Source: Callipepla californica brunnescens (lineage: Eukaryota; Chordata; Aves; Galliformes; Odontophoridae). From it: a DNA stretch of 64,000 bases. Location of the stretch: the NCBI GenBank assembly GCA_023055505.1, contig JALIRH010000064.1:124001-188000 (forward strand), written 5' to 3'. A model generated the notes under the pieces. It saw nothing but the letters and a program-made list of their open reading frames with translations. It was not told the origin of the DNA and did not search any database. This document shows positions 32,442-46,687 of the stretch, piece by piece. Every line of letters starts with the position of its first letter. Position 1 is the stretch's first letter. A program made the position numbers and the translations under genes.

Positions 32442-34254
32442 AAAGTTGTGAAATTTGCTGCATTTACTTTTTCATAGTGTCTGTTAGCCAGCAGTGTGCA
32501 ATTGTAGTACTGTTTACTTCTAGACTCCTCAGTTAGTGTCCCCTCTGCTTCTCAAAACTGACTATTGTCATGGGAAAATCCCTCCACCTTCCTGCCATCC
32601 TCAACACTCCAGTAATCAAGACAAATTTCAGCAACTTCTACCTGTACAAATGCAGCCTCTCAACATTGCAAAACTGGGGCAGATGCCTCAGTACAGTAAT
32701 TAATTCATTTAGTACGCCTAATTAAAAATGAAAGGCCTGTTGCAGAGTTGCAACTATACCATGCTAACTTTCATATGGCCATACTGCATAATCAGTACGG
32801 AGGTCAATCCAGGACAGTATAAACTGTTAGAGTTTACATGACCTTTATTTCTCCTTGTCTTCCACACTAATAGCATCCATGCTAGTTAGGTAACAGCTAA
32901 GTATGCTAACTCTAACCACAATCCTATCTTTGCTTGCTTCATAGATTTCAAAATTAGATTATATTTTAATCTAGAGTCTTCTGCTTTATAACCTAAAGAA
33001 TGATTGCTTTCTAGAATAGTATTCTGCCCTAACAAGGCAGTCATCTGCTAAACACTAAATTAACTAATGTGTTTTGGTTTCTTTTAATGTTGACGTATGT
33101 TTTTATTGATTTACATATGAACTAAGGTTACACAGAAATATTTCATTCACTCTTGACTTTTCATCATGTTTTAATCCTTGAATCTGAAGGATTCCTAAGT
33201 AACATTTTTTCAATATGATTTTTAATGTGTGTCATTTGGAAGTTGAGATCCAAATATATTTAGCTTCTGTGAAGGAAGAATCAACAAAAGTAGGTATTTT
33301 ACGCCAGGATGTGTCTTGACATAATAGCTAAACAATAATTTGCAATACAATAATGATTTAGTGCATAAGAAGGAATAAAAAACAGAGAGGAAAGGCAGAA
33401 TGCCAATAGGAAAGTATGCTATGTGTTAAAAGATGACGGCAGATCTGAGAAAAATACATCCGTGTCTTCATACTTAACTATTCTTTTTGAAGTGTATAAT
33501 AAAAGAAAATCCTAAGCATTAGCATTTTTGTCTACAGCTATCTCAGATCTCACAGTGACAAATTATTCAAATGATTAAGAATAATTAAGCTTAATTGTTT
33601 TACACAATCTGTCTCATAAAACTTTATAGAAAGTGCCAAGACCTCACAAATCCAAATCTTTTTTTTTTTTTCTGAATGTAGTTACTAGTTGACGTTGAGT
33701 GCTATTACCCAAAAGAACAAACAAAACACAAATATTTCCAATGTAAGAGAGAACAGAAGAGAGTATAGGAAGAAAAGCCTTGAATAATTTGTTCTCTACG
33801 ACAGAGAAATGATTTTCTACTTTAATAGCAGGGAAAACCTTCTTTCATCAGTTGCTCTGTTAAAGGGCAGAAAAGAGGATAAACAAATAGAAAGTAGTAA
33901 TTTACAGTAGCAGCATTTCTAGATTAAAAATCTTACATATGATTGTATTATAGAAGGGAAAAAGTTATTGTAAGCATTATGGGAACTCTGTGAAAAACAA
34001 TTTGGCTTTCTAACATCCCGGGTATTATGAGGGCTGAAAGAAGCAGTTCAATCAAGGCAGCTGCTGAAAAGGTTTCAAAATCCAATTTTAAGTTGAATTG
34101 AGACTTCTTAATTTTAATAAGATTATGAGCTTTGGAAGGAGTAGTAGCTTTTGAGAAATACTAACATAACATCCTAACGTAGCAATGTGTCAAATACACT
34201 AAAGTTTAAACAAACTTTTAGAAAGTTCTGTGGGTAAGGTAGTGTAACCACAAA

Positions 34255-34398
34255 CAATTTGTGCAAAGGAAATGCAGGTGTATCCATCCTTGAGAGCTTT
34301 CAGGACTTGGTGGAGCAAGCCATTTCTGACCAGTTTGTTGCTGGTTATAGTACTACCTCAGCTACATGGCAGGACTAGATAACGTTTCTTTCCAGAAT
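34255..34398 (+). repeat. Probable old CR1 3' region
   Basis: ATCCATCCTTGAGAGCTTTC, AGGACTTGGTGGAGCAAGCC and GGCAGGACTAGATAACGTTT, then CTTTCCAG, follow the order of a CR1 3' end (a TCCATCCTTGGAGAT-like block, a GGCTGGAC-like block and a GACTAGATGACCT-like block). It is diverged and lacks clear terminal octamers. Confidence 0.6.
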
Positions 34399-37300
34399 AA
34401 AATACAGCATCAGCTGTAATTTCTTATTGACTGAGCAATTTTTTTGCACACAATACCTGCAACTTTCAATAAAATATGCAGTATTTCTAGTACAGAAGCC
34501 ATGTGGAAATTTCATGGTGACACTTTGCCTCCTGGGACCCTTCTCTTGTTGGGTGTATATCAAGTAGATTTTTTCCTTATACAGAGCACTTCAAATTTCT
34601 ATTCCACTGGTCGAAACTGGTCCACATACAGCTTTCCCAATTAGATAAAAAAGTGGAATTAATGAACAATATAAAGGTGATCTGCAGCTAGCAACAGCAG
34701 GACATTTCCAACTTTGTGAAACCTTAAGAGCTTCATCCACAAATTAAAATTTCACATAAAATTTTCCAAAACTTTTGTCCTAAGTAGAAAACCATGGAAA
34801 CTAATTAATAACTGCATGAAAACTTTACAATGCTTCTAATATGATTCTTTCATCCCTAATTTTTCTCAACTGCAAATCCAATGGGATATTTACATCTTGG
34901 GGTATTTTGGGATAAGTGAATGTTTCAGTCAGAAGATAAGGTATGGCGTGTATAGGAAAATGTAGTTTAATCAAGGAACTGAGCCTGTAAAATGAATGGC
35001 AGGGAAAAATGGCAGAATAAAACTGACTAAATGCTCAAAGGAGCTGAGATATAAATTAATGTTAAACCTAACATAAGAACATTGTTTCAGTTTGGATCAA
35101 CAGAAATATTTTCGCTTACCTAAAATATTGCTTTGGGTATGCAAATGAAAAATTGAATTATTTCTACAAAATTAGTTTTTAAGGATATTTTAAAATTTAT
35201 TTTAAATCCTGACAGGGTATGGTATGTGTAGGTCTGGAATAAGGGTTACTTGTTTATTAAAAAAAAAACTGTTTTCTAAAAAGTAGTGGTTCATTATATT
35301 TACAACAGGCAGAAAAGTAGGGCCACAGAAAAAGGTTTATGAGGTCTGGTTATACAACTATAGGTCTTTACCTCGTACAGACCGTTTTCCACACACATTT
35401 CCAGCATGTGGCAATGTGATTACAATTGTATGTACCAAACTTTATTATTAAGGTTTTACTTCTCAGTGTCTAGTCTAAAAGATAGACAAGTTAAAATTAT
35501 ATGCTTTCACTCATATCATATGAAAAATCATAAATTAGGTAATATGCGGATTTCATAGGATTCTTAATAGAAACATGCTGAATTTTCTCTTTAAAACAAG
35601 ATTAACTTTCCTTAATTATACATATTCAAAAACATAATACAACCTAATTCCATAAGCATTTCTCACTTTGAGTTTCTGCAAATCATATCTCAAATATAGT
35701 ATTTGAGAATGAAAGTATTTTAATAATTTAATTTATATATATATATTTACTACAATGAAATATAATTAGAAATTTGAAATTGTTAATTTGAAATAATATA
35801 TTAATTTGAAATAAATATACAGCCAGATTAATCTAATTATTCCCAATATCCAGAATAGACAGGTAACAAATGTATGTATATTCCACACAACAAAGAACCT
35901 TCAGTACAGTTGCCCCAATAGAGCATCATAATTCATTTTCCTAAATTAAAGATGTCAGTAATTATGCAAGATACAACTATATATTTTACCCTTTTCTTAG
36001 AGCCATTTCTTAAAAATTAGAAAGGACCATAGTTCCAAAGTCACAGATTCTGTTATCACTGACAGCAAAATATCAAAATAACAATAATCGAAAACATAAT
36101 TAAGCAGGTAGAGAAAGTTCAAAATAACTCAGGTACAGAGAAGACAGACTGAAATGAAGAGTTTATCAGAGCTAGTGAATGATGTCCTAAGCAATTTAGT
36201 CAGTAAGAAGTTCATTCCTCCCCTGCAAGGATGCGCAGATCTACACATGCAATTTCTGATGAATGAATGCATTTGGAGCAGTGAAGCTAGCCCAATATTT
36301 TTTGCTAGAATATTTATTTTTGGCAAGAAGTCTTGGAAATTTATAAGTAATCTTTCTGGCAGTAAAGAGGATCCACTTAGTTTCACCAGTGCAACAAACA
36401 AGCCAGAACACTATTCCCAGCCCTAACAGACGTGATCAAAATGGACTTGGGAGTGCTTAGGACTCAGGCTGAACCTTGCTGTCTGTCTGGCAGTGCAAGG
36501 GTAGATGCCAGCTGCAGTCTTTCCCAAGATTCCAGCTGTAGTTCAGTCTTGGTTGTAAATGAACTGAATACTCATCAAAATGGCTAGATCTTGTTTTGTC
36601 ATAGGTCCAGGCTCAAATAGATAAATTGGGAAATCAGAAGTATGAACACTCATCAGCACACACGGACTAGTTAAATTACCTGGGTATAAAAAACAATAAT
36701 TCATTAGCAATATAATTTTTCCTGTGTCTTTTGCTAGCTGATACATCTGATAGCCTCAGCACATAGAGATTTGTTATCACGGAATCTCAGCTTTCATAGA
36801 TTTTTATGATTGAGCCACTCAGACCACCTATCTGCACCCTGTGGGCATCCTTCAAAAACCTTGCCGTGAACCAAAATCCTCTAAAGGACATGTTGAGGAA
36901 GGTAGATAGGAATTCATCTTCTTTCTCTCTCACCCACTACTGTGCAGTTCTAGCCAATTTTGTGGCAAATGACAGTATGTAGACTATCATTTCACCTAAT
37001 ACCTCATTGGTAAAAAGAAACATAAAAGACATGAGATTTCTGCTCTCCTCAGCCCGGGAGGCTGCTTTGACTATCTAAGGCAAGAAGCGTACTGACCCTT
37101 ATTCTTCTCCTAATCTTTTCAGTGCGTTTAAGACAGCTGAGTTTCAACAGCCCCTACAGCTCACACAGAATGAATGCCTTTAGTAACAGGAAACATTTTC
37201 AATATTATCTTTTTGTTGTAGAGACATTTAAAAGTAATTTCTTATACTTGATAAAAATTTGAGGGGAATAGTTCAGTACATGCTATTCAAAATAGCAGAG

Positions 37301-37928
37301 AGCTGATAAAGACCCTATAATGAAGTCTGATATCAGCTAGGCCTCTAAAAATGAGAGACAACGTATTGGAGTCAAAGGAATTACAGTTCTGGAGTCAGTC
37401 AGGTACCTCCTGACCCTATTTTGTGTATGTTAACTGAAAATTGATCTTATTTCTTCATCCCATGTCTTACAGAAACATCTGTTTCACCCATGAGAATGAG
37501 GGAACAACATGTAATGTAATAGTAAAAGATTTCAAAAAGCTCGAGGAGAAAAGCAGGAAAAGAACATAACAGCCTCAGGTGAGTGAGAATAACCAGTCCA
37601 GCACTCATGATTTCATCAGATACCAGAGTCAAGCTGCTTCACACAGAATGACAGTTTTCTGAGGTGGAAAAACTTGCTGAGATAAAGATTTCTAGTGCCT
37701 TAAAGCTGTGCTCACACTGTGTATCTTCCAAACATCCCACACAGTCAGTTAAAATATTAGTATTAGAGCTATACCAGGAAGCTAGATTTTAATACTAGCA
37801 CATTTCTGAATGCCATCACATTCTGGCAATTCAAAAGTAATATTTGCATACATTACATCTTTCTTATATTGCCACATGACTAAATTTGTGAATGCATCCA
37901 TAATTTTAAATTAATTCTGAATAAAGAC

Positions 37929-38002
37929 AGAAAAAGAAAAAGGAAAAGGAAAAAGAAAAGAGGAAAAGAAAGGAAAGGGGAAAGGAAGGAAGGAAGGAAA
38001 AG
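37929..38002 (+). repeat. Polypurine tract, (GGAA)n-rich
   Basis: About 74 bases contain only A and G on the plus strand, going from AAAAAGG-type units into GGAA repeats. It is pyrimidine-rich on the gene strand but far from any exon. Confidence 0.9.
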
Positions 38003-41000
38003 TTTACAATTGCAACCAGTGAAAACAAAGCAAACACACATTTTTGTTCTGTGTATCTTCATGGGGAGAAGTCAATCCCATTGCTCCAATTCAAATCCAA
38101 ATTAAGGATCTCATCTTTTTAAACTATCTATAGAAATAAATACATAGAACAAAATGTTACTTCCACTAAAGTCAGTGTTGTGAGATCTGGACTATGGTGC
38201 ATATCTGATAGAACAGCAAGATTCAAAGTACCATGTTACAGTACTAAAGTTTAAATGTTGGGTTTCAGGGTCAGCAAGATCTCTGTATTTAATCTTTGCT
38301 ACAGGATCTCTAAGGAAGCACTAAAGGAAGGTTAATAAAAGCTTTTACTCTCCTCCTCAAAAAATAGTTTCATGTGTAACAAGCAAATAAATCTTATCAT
38401 TCCTGGAGTGGGTTTTCCTTCTTAGAACAAACGTATACTTCTCTACATTTTAGCTGTTGTATGCTTCGCAGCATTTGTGCCCAAGGTACTACTTCTTCAT
38501 GTAAGCACTGGCTGAGATACTCCAGGGAAGAATACAAAGCGTACTTTTCATGGGGGGAGACATATTATGTTTAAAAAAAAATAGTGGAGGAATGTTGGTT
38601 CTTTTTTTTTGTGTGTGCTGCATCTTTTAATGCTGAAAATTACTCTGCCTCCTAATGCCTGGAATAAACTTTATATAAGTTCTACTGATAGAAACTTGAA
38701 CCTCTATATTTGGTATTAATGTAATAAAATCAGAAGTTTAAAATGAAAACCTGTCAATGCAGAACTAAGAATAAGACTCCACTGCCTTGGCTGCATTAAG
38801 AACCGTGTTTTTACACATTCTCCACAAATGCACAAAAACTGACCTTTGTACAAGAGAACAGAATACTCTCTATGTCTTGCAATATCATTACCTTTATTAT
38901 ATCCCAAAGCAAGCTTTCTCCTGCTTGCAACACTTTGTTCCCCTTAAAAACAAAACAAAGCAATCATAAAATATTTAACTTTGTACAAGAGAGAGCCTTA
39001 GAAAAATCTTTCTGACAGATACAGATCTGATATAATGTCGATTTGCTACACAATACTTGTATGAGTTTTGCAGCAGTCACTGTAATGTAATTTTTATTAT
39101 ACATTCATAACATCTAAATTTTTCAGAGACTATCCATGAAGGTGGCAGAACAGCTTTCTAGGTAAAAAACACATACAAACTTCTGGAAACAATTGAATAA
39201 AATCAGGCTGTAAGCTCAACAGTTGGGCAGTTTTACCAGATGGGAGGCTGAAGCTTAATACTTCACTAGGTTAAGGATTACCCCAGCCCTTTCAACAGGA
39301 AAGTGTGTTACATGCAGTCGTGTGTGAAAAATCCCCTGGTCTCATGGTGAAACAAGCCAGTGGTGGAAGGCTGTTAAAGAGCAGCTCCTGCCTAGTAACT
39401 CCAGTAGAAGATGACTGATAGCCCATATACAGAATTCTTCACTGAGACACAAATGGAACTTCTGCAAAATGATTCTGTTCTAAATAAACTGCACTTTGTT
39501 CTGAGGAGGTAGCTGGGACATTTGCTTTTTACTGCCATTGCTCAAGACAGAACAAAACCAAGGGGGGAAAGTTAATGTTTTTGTTGCAGTAACTACCAAG
39601 AGCCCCAGGAGAGATGAGGAGATTTTCCTGAGATGAAGAGCTCAAGGAACAGGGAGCAGCTACATGGGGAGCGCTGCCAGCAGTCCCACCTGTGGAGTGA
39701 GGATGCAGCCCATCTTCAACAATGGGACTGCAACAGACACTTTGAAATGGGCTATCATTTGTGGCCTACATAAGTTGTTAATGTTTTTTTTAACAGCTAA
39801 TTCTCACCAGGAAGACTTTCATTTTTATTACTATTATTTCTAGATTTGTTTTCTTCAGTTATCAGTATTTGCCCAATTTCTGCCCAGTGGGATTTCTTTG
39901 TGCATCCTCCCCTACAGCTGTAGGCTTTTCTTTGAAAGGTTTGCACTGTGTGAGGAGATCAACAGTTCACAAACCTGGTTCATAATGGGAAGGAGAAATA
40001 AACAACCAACTAGAAAAATAAAGGGATTTCACAAACTTTTAAGTAACATATGGGAAAACTGGAGAGGTGTATTTATTGGATCTTCTTTCTTTTCCTCTTC
40101 CTGACACAGCAACCTCACCTCATCTGTGTTCAGGCTTTTTAACATATTTCTCACTTTCCCTTCATATTAATCTTTATTAGATGATACTTAATGGATTTAA
40201 GAGAAAAGTAAGAATCTAAAGGAGAAAAGAATAGAGAATACTGCAGTCAAATGTATCTCATTGAGCCTTAGGTCAGAGGTGTTTGCATCATTTCAAGAAT
40301 TCTTTTTCCTGCTTGTAAACTCTGACTCACCATCAGACACTGTTTAGGCACTCTTTCCTGCTCACAGATATCTTATATTATTTAAATTATTTATACATTA
40401 TTGAAGTGTGTCTTTAGCATTTAACAGCATAAGGAAAACTAGCAGGACTTTCTTCATCAATTTAATTTTATTACTGGTCTTGCTCCTGATTCTGTTATCA
40501 CATTATGGTCTTTCAGTGAAAGGTAAATGTAAGTAAAATGAAAAAGATAAAGCACAAGGAACCAGAAAGAAAAGGGAGAAAAAGATGTTGTCTATTATTG
40601 ATATGCCATCTGAGAAAGACAGTAAAAGATATTCATCTCTCCAGTAAAGCCAAATTACTTGCATGAGAAGATGTGAAGTGTTAACATCTGCACTAGCAGG
40701 TAACACATGTTTAGCAGCATGCCAGAACTTGTGGCTCCTATACACTGTTCACTGTTTTCTAATTGTACCAACACAGCTGGATACAACCTTTAGAAATAAC
40801 AACCCTTAGAAATAACCTGAAAGGTTTAAAATCTAAAGCCATGTGGATACAGAATATTCAAAGAAACCATAAGGGAATCTGAGGTGGAAACTAATGTTGG
40901 ATCATACTTGAAAGCTCCAATACCATCTCTACATGGTCAAACATCTTGTCTTCTATGTAAAAATAGCAAAGATTGAAAATAAGCTAAAACTATTTCCAGT

Positions 41001-41330
41001 GGAAGAGGCTTTTCAAGATCTGTTTCACTGCATAGTAAAGAATAGTAAGCACTCAAGAGAATCTCTCTGCTCAGAAATTTCTGATTTGCAAAAAAAAGAG
41101 GAACTTTCTTGTCTTCTCTTCTGTACAGCTTGTCTAGCCCTTTTCTATCTAGTTTCTTGATTTTCCAAACATAGATACAACTGTAAAAGTTTCATTGTTT
41201 TCAGCATTCTGAATTTTCTTTTCATTTTAGCATTCTTTTTCAGATTGAGCTGTAATTCAGAGCACCAATTTCTTCAGTTAGAAGAGTTTCTTTCAGTGGA
41301 AGTTTAAATCAACTATTAAATGTTACAAAT

Positions 41331-41382
41331 GAAAAAAAGAAGGGAAGGGAAGGGGAGGGAAGGGAAGGGAAGAAGAAGAGGG
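41331..41382 (+). repeat. Polypurine tract, (GGGAA)n
   Basis: About 52 purines in a row with GGGAA units and two GAA units near the end. It lies 460 bases downstream, in transcript order, of the S4-S5 exon. Confidence 0.9.
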
Positions 41383-41840
41383 CTCCCACTTCCATTATTC
41401 CTCTTCACTTAAAACCAATCAATTAAAACTATGACAAAGAAATATAGGTATTTAAATGCATGGTAATTAGAAATTAAGGAAGAACTGTTCCTTCTTATCT
41501 AAGTAGAGAGAAATTTCCTTCTTAGCTTAAAATTGAAAGATTTCTCAGAAACAAAATTTTCAAAATCCTCAGAAACATAAACTGCATTGTATTTATATGA
41601 TGTGATACTGAGTCAAAATTTTTTTGATGCAATTTTCCATCCTTTTCTTGATTGGTAGTTAAAATTATGGGATTTAAGCAATTCATTTTCTCTTCAACCA
41701 ACATCAAGTAATCATATATGGTTAAACAAAACCAGGAAGCACTGAATGGTTTATACATATATTTCTATATGTTTACACACCAATAAATGTATATGTACAC
41801 AGGTATACACTTATTAATGCACATGATAGAAAAAACTTAC

Positions 41841-42048
41841 CTATGTCCCAGGTAAGGGGGTTATTTTGTTCCATCTCCCTTTTCCCAATGACATACCAAA
41901 TGCAGGCCATCCAGTGAGCAAGCAAGGCAAACATGGACATGAGAAGCGTGAGAACAATTGTGCTGTGCTGGGAGTAACGATCCAGCTTCTGAAGGAGACG
42001 CAAGAGGCGTAACAACCTTACTGTCTTTAAGAGGTGGACAAGGGAAAC
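41841..42048 (-). CDS. KCNH8: KCNH8 exon: S4 voltage sensor, S4-S5 linker and S5
   Basis: This 208-base exon encodes the voltage-sensing helix. After VSLVHLLK comes [19 protein letters not shown], with positive residues at every third position as expected for S4. Then follow the S4-S5 linker and S5 ([28 protein letters not shown]). The exon closes with the short, variable turret start [14 protein letters not shown]. The acceptor is TTCTACTAG|GTTTCC and the donor is CATAG|GTAAGT. It starts in phase 0 and leaves one base, which joins GT of the next exon as glycine. All S4 charges that I can see are intact, so the exon looks functional. Confidence 0.96.
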
Positions 42049-44059
42049 CTAGTAGAACAGAAAGAAAAACAACTTGTCAGCTCTTGCCATCTATTGCACA
42101 CTTCTGTTGCAATGAAAGGAATTTACCTTCTAAATCTGAATTTTACCTTTGTCATGTACACGGATATTTACTACTTCTGATTTAACCATTCAAACTTGAA
42201 ATATTGGGAGATTTTCCCTTCTGACTTTTTAAGGTAAGTTCTTCTTTTTGATTTCTTAAAAAAAAAAAAAACAAAAACAAAAACACTTGTACTAAAACAG
42301 ATCTTTCACTGCTCCAGAAAAGAAACAAAATCATCAGATTGACCAAGGTTAATTTAACTTCAATAGAAAGCTGCAAAAGAAACATCTTCAAACTCATATA
42401 ATGATTTTCAGTTTTCCCTAACAGCCAAACAGCAAGCAGAACTCTACTGTGTGTGAGATAAAGCCAGCTTAATAATTAAACTAGGAAAAGGCAAGAAGAT
42501 AAACCAGATGTTTTTCAGAGAAAGAAAGTAGAGAGATGAGCAAAGACTCTGATGTTTCCGTGAGATTTCCTTGGCTTACATTTTATCTGTTTGCAAGTGT
42601 TAGCAAAAAACTATGCAGATAAGGATCGAAAATATTTTTAATTTATTTTTCGAAAATTAAATAGGCTTAATTGCCATTGCCACAGATACAATACTAGGAA
42701 AAAAAAATCAACAGATTAAATTACTTTGAATTTCACCGCTGTGAGATAGCACACAAAAAATTACAAGTTCTTTTCTTTTTGTTATTCTTTCTTCCTTATA
42801 CTATTAGTCAGTGAAATTAGTTATATATGTGCAGAAGAATATTTGCAAGTTCGGGGCAGAAGGCTTTAATATATTTGAAGGAATTGGCTTGTTTGTATTA
42901 ATAATAATTATATAACAATTAAAATGTAATTATTATAGTTGAATATCACGCTTACCATAGTAACTGACTACTTCTGTGGCAAAATATTCCCCCCAAATCT
43001 TTTTCTCTATCATCTAAATTTTTATCTCTATCATTAGTTTTTTTTGAGCCAAATATGGCTCTGTTTCCTGTACTCCTACCAGAAAGGGTCCTTTATCATA
43101 AGTGACACTCATAGGTGTTGCAGTTAACATACAGAAAAATATATAGATGGTATATATGTGCTGTGGCCTTCAGATTGGAACCCTCATCTTTATGAGTGTA
43201 CAGTCTGTCACACCACAAAGAAAGAATGATATCTGAGGTGAGAATAACTAGTTTCCTATAAATAAGAAATATCAAAAGGACTATTAAAACAGTAAATGCA
43301 CTCAACCATCATTACCTGTGACTAAATTATAACCATTTTTATTAAGTTGAAACAACACTCCTAGATATGTAAACAGCAAATCAGATAGGAAATTTTTTTA
43401 GTGGAGACATTTTATATTAATGCCTAAAGAGTGCCTCATTCCAAAATAATTAGCTCAAAAATTTGTACACAGATGTAATTAATCATGCATAATTGCAATG
43501 AATTTCCTCATTAGTCATGCCAAAAAGTCTGCTGTTGTTGTGCCTAATCTGTCATTGGAAGACCTCAAATGCCATCAGTCAGCTTTCTTTGTCATAAATT
43601 TAGAAAGACAAAATGAGGAGTCAGCACTCATATTTGTGTCTGTGTAGATTTTGCTCTGTCCTCACAGCCATGTACATTTTCCATTTGCTTAATCCTTTTA
43701 GACTAGGTAGGTTAACCTTTTTCTGTCAAAATGACAGAGTCAGAATTTTATCTAAAACCAACAAAAATTTAATCATGGGATTCTGTGATACTGAGAAGTG
43801 TTGAGAAATACATTTGCTATGAACTAGAAAAGGAGTTGTCTACTTGAAACATCATCTCCAATGCAAAAAATGAAGAAAGGAAATAATAAAGAAATGTGAT
43901 ACATTTATGTACTAGCAGCAGTAGTCTTTAATCTTTTTTGTCTGTTTGGTTACCAGGCTTTCCTAAACAAATTACTTTCTTGCTCTACACTAGTCTCTTT
44001 GAGAAAAGCAAATTAAATCAGGAATACAGGCTTCCTATGAAAGAGGTTCACAGGAACAA

Positions 44060-44212
44060 GCCTGCCGGAGTTCAAAGAAGCATTCAAAGATTATGTTATC
44101 AGAAGTATGGTTTGAATTTTGGGTGGTCCCATATGGAACCATGAGTTGGAATCTGTGACCTTTGAGGGTACTTTCCAGCTCAGGGTATTGTATGATTCTA
44201 TTTTTCTATTAT
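44060..44212 (+). mobile_element. CR1 LINE 3' end
   Basis: GCCGGAGTTCAAAGAAGCAT, GGTTTGAATTTTGGGTGGTC, CCATGAGTTGGAATCTGTGA and CTTTCCAGCTCAGGGTATTG lead into TATGATTCTATTTTTCTA. This is the standard CR1 3' end with a short, decayed octamer tail. Confidence 0.85.
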
Positions 44213-45614
44213 TAATAGCATGTTTTTTACTTCAGCAGCATTTCAAACATTTCCATGATTGAAGGGATCCTTTCTATCCAATGAACACAGGGGTGGGAGG
44301 AGCTGGCATCTCACCGTTAGCTGAGGCTAGGAATGAACGTGCCCGGAGTCTCTGAAGGTTTACTGATTAGTAATACTGCAGGATTCTTGCAAGGTGTAAA
44401 GGCAGCAATTCTTATGGTTTCACTTCTATCTTCAAGGATGGCAACAGACTTCGCTTTTATCACACTCTAACTTCACAAGTCTTCAAGGAAAGGATGATAT
44501 ATCTATGCCATATTTACATAAGTATTTACGGAACTCTACCTAGCTTGGAGAATTTAAAGCACCCCTGAAAAGTTGGCCTTTTTGCATGGGCTTGAACAAC
44601 AAAGGAGTAAGATGCTCCCTGATGCCTTTTCTCGCTGCTCTGTCAGGGCAACGTCTGAGAGTCAATTGAGTGAAAATGTGAGTAAATGGCTTGTTAAATC
44701 AATAAAGTCTAAAAACCAGGGAATGTGATTAGCAACTCCCCCCACTCTCAAAATAGTTGATGTTCATTGTTGCAAATAGAGCATACAAATAAAGGAAACA
44801 GACTGTACCTAGGAAAAATCTTCAACAGAATATTTAACTTTTGAAGCATACATTGAGCTATGTATGTCATTCACTGCTGATTTCTAGATCAACACAGCTA
44901 TATATTGTTTATTATCTGGGTCTAAGTATTGGGACTTAATCTATCCTTAATTATCTAAAGAAGTTTCTACAACTAAAAGAATATTTAGCCCCCGGATATT
45001 CTTAGTTGCCATATTAGTGACCTTATTACTGACAAATGTTAAAAGATGAAGTAGAGTGTGTGCTAATCAAATGAGAGTAATATATTGAATACCATGACAT
45101 TTTGCAAAAATAATTGTTAGATAATACTTTTTTTTTCCAGATGTCGTTACAGAAAGTATATCAGTCTTCCCAAACCACAAAAAAAAAGCGATAAAATCGT
45201 TTTTGCTTTTTCCTTTTCTTCTTGAATAAAAAGTTCATACTTTATTCATCCAATGAAAAATTCATAATAGAAATTAAACCAACAGAATTCTGGTGGCTAT
45301 TTGGCTTTAATGCAAGTTACAAACTGAGATAATACTGTATGTAAATAGATTAAGTTGTTTTTAAATAGGAGGAGTGAAAAATATGAAATTATTAATCTCC
45401 ACATTTTAAAAGTTTAAGATTTTTTTTTATAAGAAAAGGAATGAAAAGGGAAATCACTGAGGGCAATGAATGAATAAAAAAACCAGGATACCTTGCATAG
45501 GAGTCTGACTGATTTTTCTATTATTTTGTTCTGCTTTCCTATTCTATCATCTATGCAAATGTATGTAATTCACTCTTAATGAAAATGATTCAAAGTGCAT
45601 CTATTCATAAATAG

Positions 45615-45628
45615 TTAGATAGATAGAT

Positions 45629-45686
<58 letters not shown>
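45615..45686 (+). repeat. (GATA)n microsatellite
   Basis: About 17 GATA units lie in a row with a single imperfect unit (GATTA) near the left end. Confidence 0.95.
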
Positions 45687-45687
<1 letters not shown>

Positions 45688-46330
45688 AAATTAAGTCCTG
45701 AGTATTAGAAAGTGCACAGTTCAAAAGTCTGTCTCAGTGTGAACAATTCCTCAAACTGAGAAATCTTTGGCAACATTTTTTTTCCATAATTAAATTTTCT
45801 GATTTCTTTTTTGTTTAGTAGATTTTTACTCTACTAAGGCTACTAGAACTCTCAGAGGTAAAACTTTTGACTTACTGTAAGTAAATCAACATAGATCACC
45901 GAGAGAGATCATAAGAATGTTAGAATATTCATTATAATATTTTCAAAGTGGCTCAAGCAAATGCTCATTAAATGTCTAATAAAGCTCAGCTGAAACCAAA
46001 ACTAAAGTTAATGATGACTGTAATATGTAGAGTACACAATAATTAGGAATTTTGACACATTTTTGCATTAGAATCCCATCAGTAAGGAGACAGAAGATAC
46101 CTTGCTTATTTTAAAAATGTATTTTACTGGCTAAAAAAAATGATTTATTTTCATGATAATGAATGATCACTTTGTGTCTTTCACAACAATGATTGACTAC
46201 TTTAACACTCAGTCTCTGAATATTTTTAACCAACATCTAAAGCAATGTTATTTCTTCCTTCAGTAACCAATGTAAAAATATATTACAAAACTGCAGAAGA
46301 CAGCAATATAATTTAGTTCATGAAGTTTTA

Positions 46331-46687
<357 letters not shown>

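Noticed and set aside
41958..42185. Plus-strand open frame over the S4 exon
   Set aside because: It is antisense to the S4 coding sequence and has no domain.
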